From: 'Nostoc azollae' 0708
GTDB lineage: Bacteria; Cyanobacteriota; Cyanobacteriia; Cyanobacteriales; Nostocaceae
Direction of reading: 5' to 3'
Assembly (NCBI RefSeq): GCF_000196515.1
Contig: NC_014248.1
Location: 2,093,501 to 2,157,500 of the forward strand
Length of the DNA stretch: 64,000 bases
Shown here one piece after another: positions 50,289-60,798 of the stretch. Every line of letters begins with the position of its first letter. Position 1 is the first letter of the stretch. A program made the translations under genes and the position numbers. The notes beneath the pieces are model-generated. The model worked only from the letters and a program-made list of their open reading frames with translations. It made no database searches and had not been told where the DNA came from.

Positions 50289-52613
50289 ATGCAACCGGGT
50301 TTAAATTTACTAATTCAACTAGTATTAGAGTTTGCACCTGTGATGGTAAACATCATCCAAAACCAAACACAAGGTAATTTAAAAAACAATACTTCTCCAA
50401 TCCCTAAAGTAACTCAAGACTTTATTAAAACTGTAGATAAGATTACACAAATAGATATTACTGAGAGTGAATTTACTCAGCAACAGCAATTAGCTATTTA
50501 CCACCACGCAACACAACTAAAAATAGCTAATCAAGAAAGAGAAACAGCTATTAAGCTGCCGGAAGTGCATAAGATTCTGGATAGTTGGCCTTTGCGGTTG
50601 TATCCTTCCCAACTTTTAGAATCTTTTCCCAACTATAAACGTACTCCATTAAAATTGTTTATTGCAGCACCGCAAATTCAGTTTGATAAATTTGATTTAC
50701 AAAATTCACAAATTACTGATGAAATTGAGTTGAAATTGGCTGAGGGTTTGCGAGAGTTTATCAACAATCATTATTCTCTAAATCATCCAGAAAGACCAAT
50801 AGAATTTTTAGCCGGTGCTTGGGATAGTAAGCGTTTTCATAGTGAATCTAGCATCAAGGCTTTATTTAGTGGTTTGAAAAACCAGCCGACTTTAATTTTA
50901 GAATCGGAAAAAGATGGAGATTATTTTAATTTTCGGATCGCCTACTGGGGATTAGGACAGGAAAATTATTACTATAAAACTATTTCTCGACTACCTTATC
51001 GACAAATTTTACAAGAGTCTGCTAAAAATCGGGCTTGGGAATGGAAAAATATTAAAAATCAACTTTCATCGCTGGGTGAAGATTTAGAAGTAGTTAACAA
51101 TTTAGGTAGAGAGAGAAATTTCAATTTAGAACTTTTAGAAAAGGTAGAAAAATGGCAATCTCAACGAGTTGATGTTAATAAGTTATCCTTGGAATATCAA
51201 ATTGGTAGTCAAGATTGGCAGCATCTTTATCAAGTCTTAATTACTTGTCACTGTTTAGTTACTGCTTGGGTGACTGATGCTTATTACTTGGTTAATCATG
51301 GTGTACATCCTTTGCTGCCAGAATTATTACCAAGTTTAATAAGTGAGGCTATAAATTTACAATCATTACAGGTAATTACTGATAGTTATAAACAAGTTTA
51401 CCAAGCTTTGAGAAACGAGCAAATTGCTAAAATTCCAGAATTAGCTTTGCAATTAGCTCAAGGTTTATCTCATTTTTCTAGTTCTCATTGGTCACGAGAA
51501 CAAGTAGATTATTCTATTGATACTTGGTTAGAAATAAGGCAAGTTTCAATAAGAGAAGTAACTCATCCTTTAAAGGCTATGCAATTAGCAGTGAAAATAG
51601 AGGATGAGACTTATATTACTAAACTAAAAGAATATTTTACTGCTGTTGGTGATGGTGAAAATCTTATTTATGTGGAAAGTATTCTAGAAGAAATATCAAG
51701 TCTTAAAGCTAAATGTAATTTGGAGAAAATTCATCTTCAGTATACTCTAACTGGACATTCTGGTAAGGTTTCTTCTGTGGCTATAAGTCCAAATGGTGAG
51801 GTTTTAGTGAGTGGATGTGCAGACAAGACTATCAATATTTGGAATCTGCAAACTGGTAAATTAATCCGCACTCTAACTGGAAATTTAGGTGCAATTTCTT
51901 CTGTGGCTATGAGTCCTAATGGTCATTTTCTCGCTGTTGGTAGTTGTGAACATCCACAAGGTAATGTTAAGGTGTGGAATTTGAAAACTGGTAAACTTAT
52001 CCATACTCTTTTGGGACATCAAAAACCAGTTAATGTGGTGGCTATTAGTTCGGATGGGACAATTCTGGCTAGTGGTAGTAATAAAATCAAAATTTGGAAT
52101 TTACAAAGAGGAGAAAGAATTTGCACTTTATGGCATTCTTCAGCAGTGGAAGCTATTGCTACCACTGCAGATGGGACAATTCTTGCTAGTGGCAGTTCTG
52201 ATTATAAAATCAGATTGTGGAATCCATTCACGGGTGATCCTTTACGTAGTATGATAGGTCATTTAGGTGAAGTAACTTCTATAGCTATCAGTGGAGATGG
52301 AGAAGTTTTATTTAGTGGTAGTGCTGATAAAACTGTTAAAATATGGCATTTGAGTACAGGTAAGTTGCTAAAGACTTTGAATGGACATACAGATAAGGTA
52401 AAATCTATCGCTGTGAGTCCAAATGGGGAATTTATATTTAGTGGTAGTGTGGATAAGACTATTAAAATATGGCATTTGAGTACAGGTGAAGTTTTACAAA
52501 CTCTCACTGGACATTCTGGTGTGGTAACTTCTCTTTCTCTAAGTGCAGATGGTAAGTTTCTAGCTAGTGGTAGTGCTGATAAAACTGTTAAAATATGGCA
52601 GGTGATAAAATAA
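50289..52613 (+). CDS. WD40 protein with an unrecognised N-terminal half
   Basis: A 774-residue protein. Residues 485-774 are seven WD40 blades, from LQYTLTGHSGKVSSVAISPN and ADKTINIWNLQTG to GKFLASGSADKTVKIWQVIK, making one propeller. Residues 1-480 are not recognised: a short hydrophobic N-terminus (LNLLIQLVLEFAPVMVNIIQ), a helical region, then a mixed domain (LKLFIAAPQIQFDKFD, IEFLAGAWDSKRFHSESSIK, ALFSGLKNQPTLILESEKDG, YFNFRIAYWGLGQENYYYK) and a long helical linker. No P-loop, protease, kinase or nuclease motif is visible. WD40 proteins with variable N-terminal modules are common in Nostocales and often mediate assembly. The gene is isolated, and the frame is intact. Confidence 0.82.
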   Translation: MQPGLNLLIQLVLEFAPVMVNIIQNQTQGNLKNNTSPIPKVTQDFIKTVDKITQIDITESEFTQQQQLAIYHHATQLKIANQERETAIKLPEVHKILDSWPLRLYPSQLLESFPNYKRTPLKLFIAAPQIQFDKFDLQNSQITDEIELKLAEGLREFINNHYSLNHPERPIEFLAGAWDSKRFHSESSIKALFSGLKNQPTLILESEKDGDYFNFRIAYWGLGQENYYYKTISRLPYRQILQESAKNRAWEWKNIKNQLSSLGEDLEVVNNLGRERNFNLELLEKVEKWQSQRVDVNKLSLEYQIGSQDWQHLYQVLITCHCLVTAWVTDAYYLVNHGVHPLLPELLPSLISEAINLQSLQVITDSYKQVYQALRNEQIAKIPELALQLAQGLSHFSSSHWSREQVDYSIDTWLEIRQVSIREVTHPLKAMQLAVKIEDETYITKLKEYFTAVGDGENLIYVESILEEISSLKAKCNLEKIHLQYTLTGHSGKVSSVAISPNGEVLVSGCADKTINIWNLQTGKLIRTLTGNLGAISSVAMSPNGHFLAVGSCEHPQGNVKVWNLKTGKLIHTLLGHQKPVNVVAISSDGTILASGSNKIKIWNLQRGERICTLWHSSAVEAIATTADGTILASGSSDYKIRLWNPFTGDPLRSMIGHLGEVTSIAISGDGEVLFSGSADKTVKIWHLSTGKLLKTLNGHTDKVKSIAVSPNGEFIFSGSVDKTIKIWHLSTGEVLQTLTGHSGVVTSLSLSADGKFLASGSADKTVKIWQVIK

Positions 52614-52671
52614 GTATAAATACTCCTGTAAAATACATTATAGATTTCGGCAAGGAAACAGGGAACTCTTT

Positions 52672-53258
52672 TTAGTTCATCTTGCTTCCATCTTTTGGAA
52701 AATTGTTTTGTTTGATTGAATTGCGTAACCAACAATTTGCTTCATCTTGATCGCTCAATACACTCCACAACATCGAAATCACCCACAGTTTTGTGGGAAT
52801 TGGTAGTTCAAAGATAGTCAAATTGCAGATCATTGCAGAGCGGAGAGCAATGCGGTAAGGAAGTGCTGCTACTAAGTCACTGGATGTAATCGCAAAAGGT
52901 AAGACCAGCATATACGGCGTGGTTAGTGCAATGCAACGTTCTAAATTCTGCTTATTTAACGCTTTATCAATTTTTCCAATGGTATCTCGTCGCAAGGTGG
53001 TGAGGGCATGGGAAAAGGCCATGAATGCTTCTAAACTCATTTTTCCATCCCTGATCCCTGGACGTCCTTGACGGCCAATTCCCATAAATCGTTGTTCAAA
53101 AATGGGTTCCCATTGGGTTTGCCGAGGTGGCTTCGGGAAGACGCCTAGCTAGTGCAATATCAATCAGTCCCTGTTCCAACAAATCTCCAACACTATCTTT
53201 CTTAAATCCAATCATTTGAAAATTGAGCAACGGGGCGTTTTGATGGCTAAACTCCAAT
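52672..53258 (-). pseudogene. LysR-type regulator, effector-domain remnant
   Basis: The minus strand from 53258 reads APLLNFQMIGFKKDSVGDLL, EQGLIDIALARRLPEATSAN then, after a frame change, MGIGRQGRPGIRDGKMSLEA, LTTLRRDTIGKIDKALNKQN and ITSSDLVAALPYRIALRSAM, ending before 52672. This fits the C-terminal half of a LysR effector-binding domain. The N-terminal helix-turn-helix is absent: the fragment abuts the insertion sequence at 53259 and nothing LysR-like is found beyond 54060. Family call is from recalled similarity. Confidence 0.6.
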
Positions 53259-54060
53259 AGACAGGGCCGAAAATTTACAAAGGAGTCTGTGTCTGTCTTT
53301 CCATAGTGTTAAGATAAGGAAAGAATCAGGGTTGGGAATAGTCAATGATAGTTCTTATCCATGAAAGTATTGATGACAAATTCATACCTGACCTCATATC
53401 CATAACATTTATGAAATGGGCAAAACTAATGAAACAATTCCTAATTTGACTCAACCACAAATAGTAAGAATTACTTGTGAGTAAATTGGGAAATTCAGGG
53501 GAAATCTTTGTTGAGGTACCCGGAATATTTTTACAAGTCTAATGACCTGTTCAACAAAAATACCCTTGGTGGAAAACTCTTGGTTTCCTGCCTTTTGTTC
53601 TGAGTCGCCATGGCATAATCACTATCATGTTTTTCTACCTATTCAAGGAGACTAGGAGGGAAAACATCTCGTAATATCTCTAGCCAGTAATGAAATGTGT
53701 CCGTTGCTTCCGTTTTCCATATACCGAAATGCAAACCTAAAACCTCAAATGTTGGCATTGTCCTCCAATAGAACAAGCATAGACATACCTGTTCTTTTAT
53801 CTCTAGTTTCCCTTTCCCCCCTCCTCCTTTCTGATTTATACCTATGTTTTTACTTTCTATGTCACCTTGAAGTTTTTTATGCTGCATTTCACCTTGGGCT
53901 AACAAGTCTTGAAACTGATGGTTAGTTATTCCCAGTATTTGTTTTTTACGATGTGGATATTCTTGAATATAGTTAATTTAGTGGATTTTTCTTTTTGGTA
54001 CACCCTCAGAATTCCCTTCTACCATTTTTTTCACACCAAGTTAATTTTCCTGACAGGTCT
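53259..54060 (-). mobile_element. Deleted IS5/HARBI-type element, copy B
   Basis: Starts AGACAGGGCCGAAAATTTAC and ends TTTTCCTGACAGGTCT. It is the reverse-orientation counterpart of 39535-40348, 802 bp. The transposase remnant 53905-53639 reads LAQGEMQHKKLQGDIESKNI, EQVCLCLFYWRTMPTFEVLG and LHFGIWKTEATDTFHYWLEI with clean frame, then RQETKSFPPRVFLL and broken C-terminal sequence. Flanks are AAT on the left and ATT on the right, so no exact target duplication is seen. Confidence 0.75.
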
Positions 54061-54394
54061 ATTTAATTGTGACACCAAAACAAAGCTCGTGTACTATGAA
54101 CTACCAATGGCAAATGTGCGCTTGCCGGAGGTTGGCTCAAATGTCTGATTGGATGTATATCCAGCTAGATTCTTCTGGCTGGCTCTTTACTTCTATTAAA
54201 TCTTCCCTACTCTGACAGAAGAGGGATAAGTGTTAACTGATAACTGCCTCCTACATAAGTTAAGTATTCGAATTTCGGTAAAAAACCCTACTTAAACCGA
54301 ACCTTATTCCCCAGATGAGTTCCCTAGACTAAAATATAAATACAGGAAAAATTTTAAGTTACTGAGTCATAGAACTCAGTTGAATAAAAGCAAA
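54061..54394. other. Intergenic region upstream of the DUF1825 gene
   Basis: About 330 bp. CCAGC at 54161 and GCTGG near 54180 form a hairpin followed by CTCTTTACTT that may be an old terminator. TAACTGATAACTG near 54236 is the heptad family also seen at 45101. No gene is supported. Confidence 0.5.
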
Positions 54395-54718
54395 ATGGGA
54401 TTCTTCGACTCTGAGATAGTTCAGCACGAAGCCAAGCAGCTATTTGAAGATTATCAATCGCTGATTCAACTTGGCAATAACTACGGCAAATTTGACCGCG
54501 AGGGCAAAAAGCTGTTTATTGAGCAAATGGAAGCCATGATGGATCGATATCGCATCTTTATGAAGCGTTTCGAGCTATCAGAAGACTTCATGGCACAAAT
54601 GACCATCCAGCAACTCAAAACTCAGTTGGATCAGTTTGGTGTCACCCCCCAACAAATGTTTGAGCAAATGAATATCACTCTGCAAAGAATGAAAGCAGAA
54701 TTAGAAAAACAGTCATGA
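54395..54718 (+). CDS. DUF1825 family protein
   Basis: A 107-residue protein taking ATG at 54395: MGFFDSEIVQHEAKQLFEDY is the conserved N-terminus of the family; the five extra codons from a TTG at 54380 are not. The rest is almost all helix (GKFDREGKKLFIEQMEAMMD, FELSEDFMAQMTIQQLKTQL, EQMNITLQRMKAELEKQ). The family is restricted mainly to cyanobacteria and function is not established. Soluble; no operon partner on the same strand. Confidence 0.88.
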   Translation: MGFFDSEIVQHEAKQLFEDYQSLIQLGNNYGKFDREGKKLFIEQMEAMMDRYRIFMKRFELSEDFMAQMTIQQLKTQLDQFGVTPQQMFEQMNITLQRMKAELEKQS

Positions 54719-54901
54719 CTGGGGACTGGCTCAGTTATCAGTGATAAGTTACTCCCTTCCCACTAAAAGAATAAGGTCATAGTAATAGGGTAGAGGGATA
54801 ATGCTTCTGCGTAAGTTAGAATCCCACAGCCCTAATTTCTTACTGGGAAGGGAGTATTAGATGAAGCTCTTCACTGTTCACTGACTCCTACCCCACCGTT
54901 A

Positions 54902-56824
54902 TTAATTTGACTTGGGACGAGGGAACTGAGAAGGTGACTTAAACTTCTCAACAGGTACGTCTTTTAGGGCTTTGACCATAAAATCACGCCAAATGGGAGC
55001 AACCATACCCCCACCAGTCGCACCGCTGGATAATTGTCTGTTATCATCCCTTCCTACCCAAACAGCAGTAGTGAGTTGTGGTACAGTACCCACAAACCAA
55101 ATATCTTTTTCTGAAGAAGTTGTTCCCGTCTTACCAGCTACTGGTCGGTCTAAAGCTGCGCCTTTACCAGTACCACTAGTAACCACAGATTGCATAACAT
55201 CTATAATTGCTGCTGAAGCCCAAGAATCAAGAACTCGCTGGGGTTTAGGTGTGTTATCGAGTAACACATTCCCCGTGCTATCAGTAACTCGTACAATTAC
55301 AGTTGCCGACGATTGCCAGCCATAATTAGCAAAGGTAGCGTAAGCACTAGCCATTTCTAGCGGAGTTACACCAATAGCACCCAAAGGCAGGGAAGTCACA
55401 GGCTCCATCGGACTCATAATCCCCAAAGTCCGACAAGTTTCAATGACCTTATTCATCCCTATAGCTTTACCAATCTTAATTACAGGGATATTACGAGACT
55501 GAGACAGAGCAGTCCGAATGGAAATTGTACCACTAAAACCACCATCATAGTTTCTGGGAAAATACCAACCATTACCATCTCGGTAGCTGACTGGGGCATC
55601 TACCACCGTGCTATCAGGAGCATATTTGCCAGTAGCAAAAGCAGTATAGTAAACAAAAGGTTTAAAAGAAGATCCGGGTTGACGTTGGGCTTGGGTAGCG
55701 CGGTTAAACTCACTGGCTTTAGGATCTACACCACCGACTAGGGCTTTTACAAAATGTGTGCGTGGGTCAATCGCTACTAGAGCAAGTTGATTTTTGTATA
55801 ACCCTTGACCCAGTAAAGTATTATGCCACTTGATCACCGTTTCCTCTGCCATCATTTGGAATTTGGCATCAACAGTGGTTTGTACCCGCATCCCGCCTTT
55901 TAGCAGTGCATCACGTCCAAACTTTTTCGCTAATTCTTGGGCTACGGTATTGGTGATGTAAGGTAGGGCGCTGCCTTGAAATGACCTAATTCTGCCCAGT
56001 TTGATTTCTTGCTTGAGGGCATCATCGTATTCTTTCTGGGTGATCCACTTCAAGTCCAGCATCCGCCCCAGCACTTCTTTTTGTTTCTGTTTTGCCAGCT
56101 TCATACTAGAAAAGGGGCTGAATTCTTCTGGGGCTTGGATTAAACCCGCCATCATTGCTGACTCACCCAACGTTAAAAATTCTGATGATTTATTAAAGTA
56201 ACTGCGAGCCGCTGTTTGGGCACCGTAGTTATTATGACCCCAATACACTTGATTGAGGTACATTTCTAAAATTTCGTCTTTGGTAAGAATTTGTTCTAAG
56301 CGAATTGCTAAAACTGCTTCGGCTAACTTCCGAGTAAAAGCACGCTTATGAGATAAAAACAGGTTCTTTACTAACTGCATGGTGATGGTAGAACCACCTT
56401 CCTTCACACCACCTGCCACCAAGTTTACTACGACAGCCCGACCAACACCACTAGGATTAATCCCGTGGTGAGAATAAAAGTGACCGTCTTCACTGGCTAA
56501 TACTGCCCGTTTCAGATTTGGGGAAATTTTATCTAGGGGTACAACTTCCCGATTGGCTTCACCATGGACACTTGTTAATAATTTACCTTTAATGTCGTAT
56601 ATGTAAGTAGTTTCTGAGGGAAAAAAGTTACGTAGTTGTCTCACATCTGGTAAATTGCGGAAACTAATAGCTAGGCCAACTAGTCCTCCGGCTACAATAG
56701 AGCTTGTTAGCAGCGTGATAGATAGCAGAGTACCGCCAGTTACCTGACCTACTCCTTTAAAAAACTCAAATCCAGATGAAGTCTGTTGTTGTGGTTGTTT
56801 GTCTTCAAAAGTCCTACACGACAC
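54902..56824 (-). CDS. Class A penicillin-binding protein (PBP1A type)
   Basis: A 640-residue protein from GTG at 56824. One N-terminal membrane helix (about residues 30-55). The GT51 glycosyltransferase domain has [20 protein letters not shown] (catalytic Glu in [10 protein letters not shown]), [16 protein letters not shown] and [15 protein letters not shown]. The transpeptidase domain has [17 protein letters not shown] (SxxK), SQSRNIPV (SxN) and [16 protein letters not shown] (KTG). It polymerises and crosslinks peptidoglycan in the periplasm. All catalytic motifs are intact. It is divergent from tyrS, with 173 bp between the start codons. Confidence 0.94.
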   Translation of the reverse strand: MSCRTFEDKQPQQQTSSGFEFFKGVGQVTGGTLLSITLLTSSIVAGGLVGLAISFRNLPDVRQLRNFFPSETTYIYDIKGKLLTSVHGEANREVVPLDKISPNLKRAVLASEDGHFYSHHGINPSGVGRAVVVNLVAGGVKEGGSTITMQLVKNLFLSHKRAFTRKLAEAVLAIRLEQILTKDEILEMYLNQVYWGHNNYGAQTAARSYFNKSSEFLTLGESAMMAGLIQAPEEFSPFSSMKLAKQKQKEVLGRMLDLKWITQKEYDDALKQEIKLGRIRSFQGSALPYITNTVAQELAKKFGRDALLKGGMRVQTTVDAKFQMMAEETVIKWHNTLLGQGLYKNQLALVAIDPRTHFVKALVGGVDPKASEFNRATQAQRQPGSSFKPFVYYTAFATGKYAPDSTVVDAPVSYRDGNGWYFPRNYDGGFSGTISIRTALSQSRNIPVIKIGKAIGMNKVIETCRTLGIMSPMEPVTSLPLGAIGVTPLEMASAYATFANYGWQSSATVIVRVTDSTGNVLLDNTPKPQRVLDSWASAAIIDVMQSVVTSGTGKGAALDRPVAGKTGTTSSEKDIWFVGTVPQLTTAVWVGRDDNRQLSSGATGGGMVAPIWRDFMVKALKDVPVEKFKSPSQFPRPKSN

Positions 56825-56997
56825 GGCGATCTCACTTCCTCACTAGTAAATTTAAATGTAATTCATTAAATGAAAAAAGACGGTTAATTTTTTGCAATTA
56901 TAGTAGTTTGTCAGAACAGAAAACGGATAATTTTTTGGTGAACATAATAAACTTAACTTCTCAAGTGCAAAGTGTGGTTAATAACGAATCCTCTAGT

Positions 56998-58194
56998 ATG
57001 ACTCAAAATTTCTCTTGGCTACATCGCGGTGTGGCAGAAATTTTTCCTCAACCCCATGATGATGATCATGAAACTGAAAGTTTAGAAAAGCGTTTAGTCA
57101 ATGCGAATCGTCCTTTAAGGGTTAAATTGGGCATTGATCCGACGGGCGCGGATATTCATTTGGGTCATAGTATACCAGTAAGAAAACTGCGAGCGTTTCA
57201 AGATGCTGGTCATACGGCTGTTTTAATTATTGGTGATTTTACTGCTCGCATCGGTGATCCTACTGGTAAGTCTCATGTACGTTGTCAACTGACAGAGGGC
57301 GATGTGGCACAAAATGCCCAAACTTATCTTGATCAAGTACGTCCTATTTTAGATTTTGATACACCTGGTAGCTTAGAGGTACGTTATAACTCGGAATGGC
57401 TTTCCCGTCTAGATTTAGGGAAGGTTTTGCAGTTACTTTCTACTATGACGGTGGGGCAAATGTTGGCTAAGGAAGGTTTTGCGGAACGTTATAAAAAAGA
57501 GAATCCAATTTTCCTCCATGAGTTCCTCTATCCATTAATGCAGGCTTATGATTCGGTAGCGACTGAGGCTGATGTGGAGTTGGGAGGTACTGATCAAAAG
57601 TTTAATATTGCGGTAGGAAGAGATTTACAGCGCCATTTTGGTCTGAAGCCTCAATTTGGGCTATTGTTGCCAATTTTGATTGGTACAGACGGTGTACGAA
57701 AAATGTCTAAGTCTTTAAATAATTATGTGGGGTTATCTGAACACCCTTCCCAAAAGTATCAAAAAATCCAAGCTGTGCCAGATAATCTACTGTCACAATA
57801 TTTTGAATTATTGACGGATTTACCCTTGGACAGTTTACCAGAAAATCCACGCGCTCGCCAAGAATTTTTAGCCTGGGAAATTGTCCGTCAGTATCACGGG
57901 GAAGTAGCAGCAACTGAAGCCAAGGAAGCAGCAAAAAGTGGTGGGAAGGAAGGAACATTACTGGAGTTTTCTCTGGCTGCTATTGTTCAATTTCCGGTTA
58001 AATTAGCTTTTATTCTTGGTGCTACTGGTTTATGTAAAAGTACCGCAGAAGGCAAACGGAAAATTCAAGAGGGTGGTGTGCGGTTAGATGGAGAAAAGGT
58101 AACTGATGCAGATACAACTTTTGCCGCACCCGGGGATTTATACTTTAAGGTTTTACAAGTTGGTAAAAAGAATTTTGTGCGTTTAGTAGAGTGA
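56998..58194 (+). CDS. tyrS: Tyrosyl-tRNA synthetase
   Basis: A 398-residue protein. The ATG at 56998 ([20 protein letters not shown]) is chosen by family length; the same frame continues upstream to 56776, but that part overlaps the divergent penicillin-binding gene and is not conserved. Class I motifs: [20 protein letters not shown] (HLGH) and [20 protein letters not shown] (KMSKS). [17 protein letters not shown] is the tyrosine-binding region of the TyrZ-type branch. The C-terminal S4 RNA-binding domain includes [20 protein letters not shown]. It charges tRNA-Tyr in the cytosol. It is followed by a 230-bp heptad repeat. Confidence 0.95.
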   Translation: MTQNFSWLHRGVAEIFPQPHDDDHETESLEKRLVNANRPLRVKLGIDPTGADIHLGHSIPVRKLRAFQDAGHTAVLIIGDFTARIGDPTGKSHVRCQLTEGDVAQNAQTYLDQVRPILDFDTPGSLEVRYNSEWLSRLDLGKVLQLLSTMTVGQMLAKEGFAERYKKENPIFLHEFLYPLMQAYDSVATEADVELGGTDQKFNIAVGRDLQRHFGLKPQFGLLLPILIGTDGVRKMSKSLNNYVGLSEHPSQKYQKIQAVPDNLLSQYFELLTDLPLDSLPENPRARQEFLAWEIVRQYHGEVAATEAKEAAKSGGKEGTLLEFSLAAIVQFPVKLAFILGATGLCKSTAEGKRKIQEGGVRLDGEKVTDADTTFAAPGDLYFKVLQVGKKNFVRLVE

Positions 58195-58259
58195 CTGGGG
58201 ACTGGGCGAGATGAGAAGGATGAGGGGGATGAGGGCGATGGGGAAGTAATTTTCTTAAT

Positions 58260-58488
58260 CACCCATTATCAATCACCCATTACCCATTACCCATTACCAA
58301 TTACCCATTATCAATCACCAATCACCCATTATCAATCACCAATTACCAATTACCAATTATCAATTACCAATTACCAATTACCAATTACCAATTACCAATT
58401 ACCAATTACCAGTCACCAATCACCAATTACCAATTACCAATTACCAGTCACCAATCACCAATCACCAATCACCAATCACCAATCACCA
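58260..58488. repeat. Heptad repeat array of about 32 units
   Basis: Continuous 7-nt units of the type ACCAATT, ACCAATC, ACCCATT and ATCAATC between tyrS and pyrF. It is the longest such array in the window and runs without a gap into the pyrF start codon. It is not a CRISPR: units are 7 nt with no spacers. Confidence 0.95.
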
Positions 58489-59220
58489 ATGACTACTGAA
58501 AAAATTATCGTTGCTTTAGATGTACCAGATTTAGAAAGTGCGATCACTCTTGTGGACAAACTTCCCCAAGTCACTTTCTGGAAGGTTGGTTTGGAGTTGT
58601 TTACCAGCACTGGTCCACAGATTCTGGAAATTCTCAAATCCCGACAAAAGCAGATATTTCTCGATTTGAAGTTTCACGATATCCCCAACACTGTTGCAGG
58701 TGCTTGTCGTGCTGCTGCTGGTTATGGAGTGGATTTGTTAACCGTTCATGCTACTAACGGGAAAGATGCCCTCAAAGCAGCCACTGAAGCAGTACAAGTA
58801 GGAGCAGAAAAAGCAGGTACAGAACCACCCAAGTTAATTGCTATCACCCTGTTAACCAGCATTTATGCTAGACAGTTGGTGTTTGATTTAAAAATTACCC
58901 TGGAATTACCAGAATTTGCTTTACAAATGGCGCTTTTAGCTCAAGAATCAGGATTAGATGGGGCTGTGTGTTCTCCCCAAGAGGTGACACAACTGCGGGA
59001 AACTTGTGGCAATGACTTTTTATTCGTTTGTCCAGGAGTCCGTCCCCTTTGGGCTGATAAAGGAGATCAAAAGCGCTCGCTCACCCCTTCCCAAGCTATC
59101 GAAGCCGGTGCAGATTATCTCGTGATTGGTCGTCCTATTACTGCTGCATCTGACCCTGAATTAGCTTGGCAGAAGATTAGTGAGGAATTACATTCCGATA
59201 AGTCAGTAAACCAAGTCTAA
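58489..59220 (+). CDS. pyrF: Orotidine 5'-phosphate decarboxylase
   Basis: A 243-residue protein. [20 protein letters not shown] opens the barrel. The signature [20 protein letters not shown] (about residues 63-82) has the catalytic Asp-Lys-x-x-D array. The phosphate-binding end is [20 protein letters not shown]. It makes UMP from OMP in pyrimidine synthesis. The ATG is the last three bases of the heptad repeat (CACCAATG), and no Shine-Dalgarno-like purine run precedes it; the next in-frame ATG is far inside the enzyme. Translation may rely on a leaderless or A/U-dependent start, or the repeat may have replaced the original leader. Confidence 0.95.
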   Translation: MTTEKIIVALDVPDLESAITLVDKLPQVTFWKVGLELFTSTGPQILEILKSRQKQIFLDLKFHDIPNTVAGACRAAAGYGVDLLTVHATNGKDALKAATEAVQVGAEKAGTEPPKLIAITLLTSIYARQLVFDLKITLELPEFALQMALLAQESGLDGAVCSPQEVTQLRETCGNDFLFVCPGVRPLWADKGDQKRSLTPSQAIEAGADYLVIGRPITAASDPELAWQKISEELHSDKSVNQV

Positions 59221-59531
59221 GAGGATGTTTGAAAAGTCCTTAGTGATGTATCAAAAACTTTTAAAATAAGGTTTAAGGATACAAGTCCCTCAATTGATTT
59301 AATGAGTAGATTTGAGTAGATTTTCTGATTCACTTATTAGCCCCCGAATTTATCTGTGGGGTCTTCTATTTTGAACTTTGAATTTTGAATTCAAAAAAGT
59401 ACATCCATCCATAAAAAAGACGGTTACAATTACTCGTGTTGAGAAAGATTCAATCCAACCAACTAAAGTTACTTGAGTAGCTTACCTATGAGTGATTTGA
59501 GTGCTGAGTTTTCCGTATACCAGGAGTGTTT
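59221..59531. other. Intergenic region with small repeats
   Basis: 310 bp. GAGGATGTTTGAAAAGTCC at 59221 resembles GAGGGTGTTTGAAAAGCC near 19107. TTTGAACTTTGAATTTTGAA near 59370 is a frequent low-complexity motif. CAGGAG (59521-59526) precedes the ATG at 59532. No gene. Confidence 0.55.
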
Positions 59532-59986
59532 ATGACATATAGACTTTTTTGGCTTCTCTTAGTGCCTTCATTCTATCCTTTAATATATCTATATCACCTG
59601 CTTTATCTCAAACAGTCCTAAAATGTGAACAGCATCAAGAAATATTGACATTTCAACTTTCCAATTATCCCATTCAAGATCAGGGAGTAGCAGTCCTAAA
59701 TGTGAAATTTCCTTACTGTATGACGCCAGAAGTGCTCGCCCAAAATACTTACCATGATTTTGTACCAATTAGAAAAGATATTGATAAGTTTTTTATCAAT
59801 TACCCAAATGAGGGAGACTTTTGGGAAATTCTGAATAAAAAACTAGTTCAAATCCTCTTAGATAAATATCCCAAAATGGTATCTTTAAGTATTGAGATTG
59901 GTGTTACACCTAACGTACAAGAGCCTTTATACTGTTCCACTATTGTCCAGAGCACTAGACCCCAAAATTGTCTTCTCAATCTTTAA
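59532..59986 (+). pseudogene. Small secreted protein with a T-run frameshift in its signal peptide
   Basis: The ATG at 59532 has a good ribosome-binding site (CAGGAG, 6 nt upstream) and reads MTYRLFWLLLVPSFYPLIYL in the wrong frame to an early stop. Adding one T to the run of six T (59545-59550) would join MTYRLF to LASLSAFILSFNISISPALS, a normal signal peptide with an AxS-Q cleavage site, followed by TVLKCEQHQEILTFQLSNYP to a stop at 59986 (145 codons from TTG at 59549). Four Cys (KCEQ, YCMT, YCST, NCLL) suggest disulfides after export. Function unknown. It could be a frameshift mutation, a sequence error, or expressed from TTG. Confidence 0.55.
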
Positions 59987-60077
59987 TTATTTGAAATCAA
60001 GCTACATAGAATAAGATATAGTCAAGATTCTGTCTGACCTCACATTAAATTGGTGTCAAGGGTGTAAATTTCATCTT

Positions 60078-60683
60078 ATGAACACAAAAGGACAAAGGAG
60101 AAAAAATAGCTGGTTAATTTTTAGGGACTTAGTGATGCTATGTCCTTGCTGGTTATTGATTTCTTTTACGTTTGTTTACCGTGCGTTCTCCGAAAATATC
60201 ACTCCTAAACCTGTCAAATCAGAGGTAAGTAATTCCTGCTCGGAACGAGGCTTAGAAATGTTAACTACTCAGTTAATGCTAGATTTACCTGGCTACGCCA
60301 ACCGTGCGACCCAACGGGCTCGTCGTCTGAGCAGAAGTGTTGATATTTACACTTATATCTTAGTAGCGGGAAAGCCTGAGTTCCAGCCTTTGCCTTTGAA
60401 ACCTGGGATTGATCCCGCTAAAAAATATGAATCAGAGGGAGTAGAGCAGGTTTTTTTTACTACCTGGGGACGCAAGTATATAGGTAGGAAAGTAGTACAA
60501 TTACAAGAATTTCATTGGTTGTTTTTGACCAAAACTAAAATCGGTTGGCAAGTGGTGATGATGTTTACCCAAACAGGTGCATATCCAGTCAAACAACCTG
60601 TAGCACCACCAAGGAATAGCAGTAACGGTGCGATCTCTCAAGGTGTTAAACTGTGGCTACGAGATTGCAATAGCACAAAGTGA
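60078..60683 (+). CDS. Membrane-anchored protein of unknown function
   Basis: A 201-residue protein. The N-terminus RRKNSWLIFRDLVMLCPCWL then LISFTFVYRAF is a positively charged segment followed by one hydrophobic span (about residues 17-37), so the rest is probably [11 protein letters not shown] or thylakoid-lumenal. The body has LEMLTTQLMLDLPGYANRAT, VDIYTYILVAGKPEFQPLPL, VEQVFFTTWGRKYIGRKVVQ and EFHWLFLTKTKIGWQVVMMF, with a Cys pair (SCSE, RDCNS). I recall similar conserved cyanobacterial hypothetical proteins but no function. It is co-directional with ldpA, 115 bp upstream. Confidence 0.7.
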   Translation: MNTKGQRRKNSWLIFRDLVMLCPCWLLISFTFVYRAFSENITPKPVKSEVSNSCSERGLEMLTTQLMLDLPGYANRATQRARRLSRSVDIYTYILVAGKPEFQPLPLKPGIDPAKKYESEGVEQVFFTTWGRKYIGRKVVQLQEFHWLFLTKTKIGWQVVMMFTQTGAYPVKQPVAPPRNSSNGAISQGVKLWLRDCNSTK

Positions 60684-60798
60684 TAGGGTTTAGGGTGTAG
60701 TGAGAAGAGGGGGGAAGGGGAAAAGGTGAATACTGAAATTTATATTTCTTTCCAGTTACGGGCTGCAATTTCGATAGTGATAAACGCATAATAGAAGT

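Noticed and set aside
52259-52735. 158-codon minus-strand frame
   Set aside because: Antisense to the WD40 repeats; periodic Cys-His-Ile pattern is the shadow of the repeat DNA.
53909-54148. 79-codon plus-strand frame ending MANVRLPEVGSNV
   Set aside because: Most of it is antisense to the IS5-type remnant and it crosses the IS border.
56776-56997. Longer start for tyrS
   Set aside because: The extra 74 codons overlap the divergent penicillin-binding gene, are not conserved and precede the family start [11 protein letters not shown].
58260-58488. Array that might be taken for CRISPR
   Set aside because: Units are 7 nt, contiguous and degenerate with no spacers; this is an STRR-type array.
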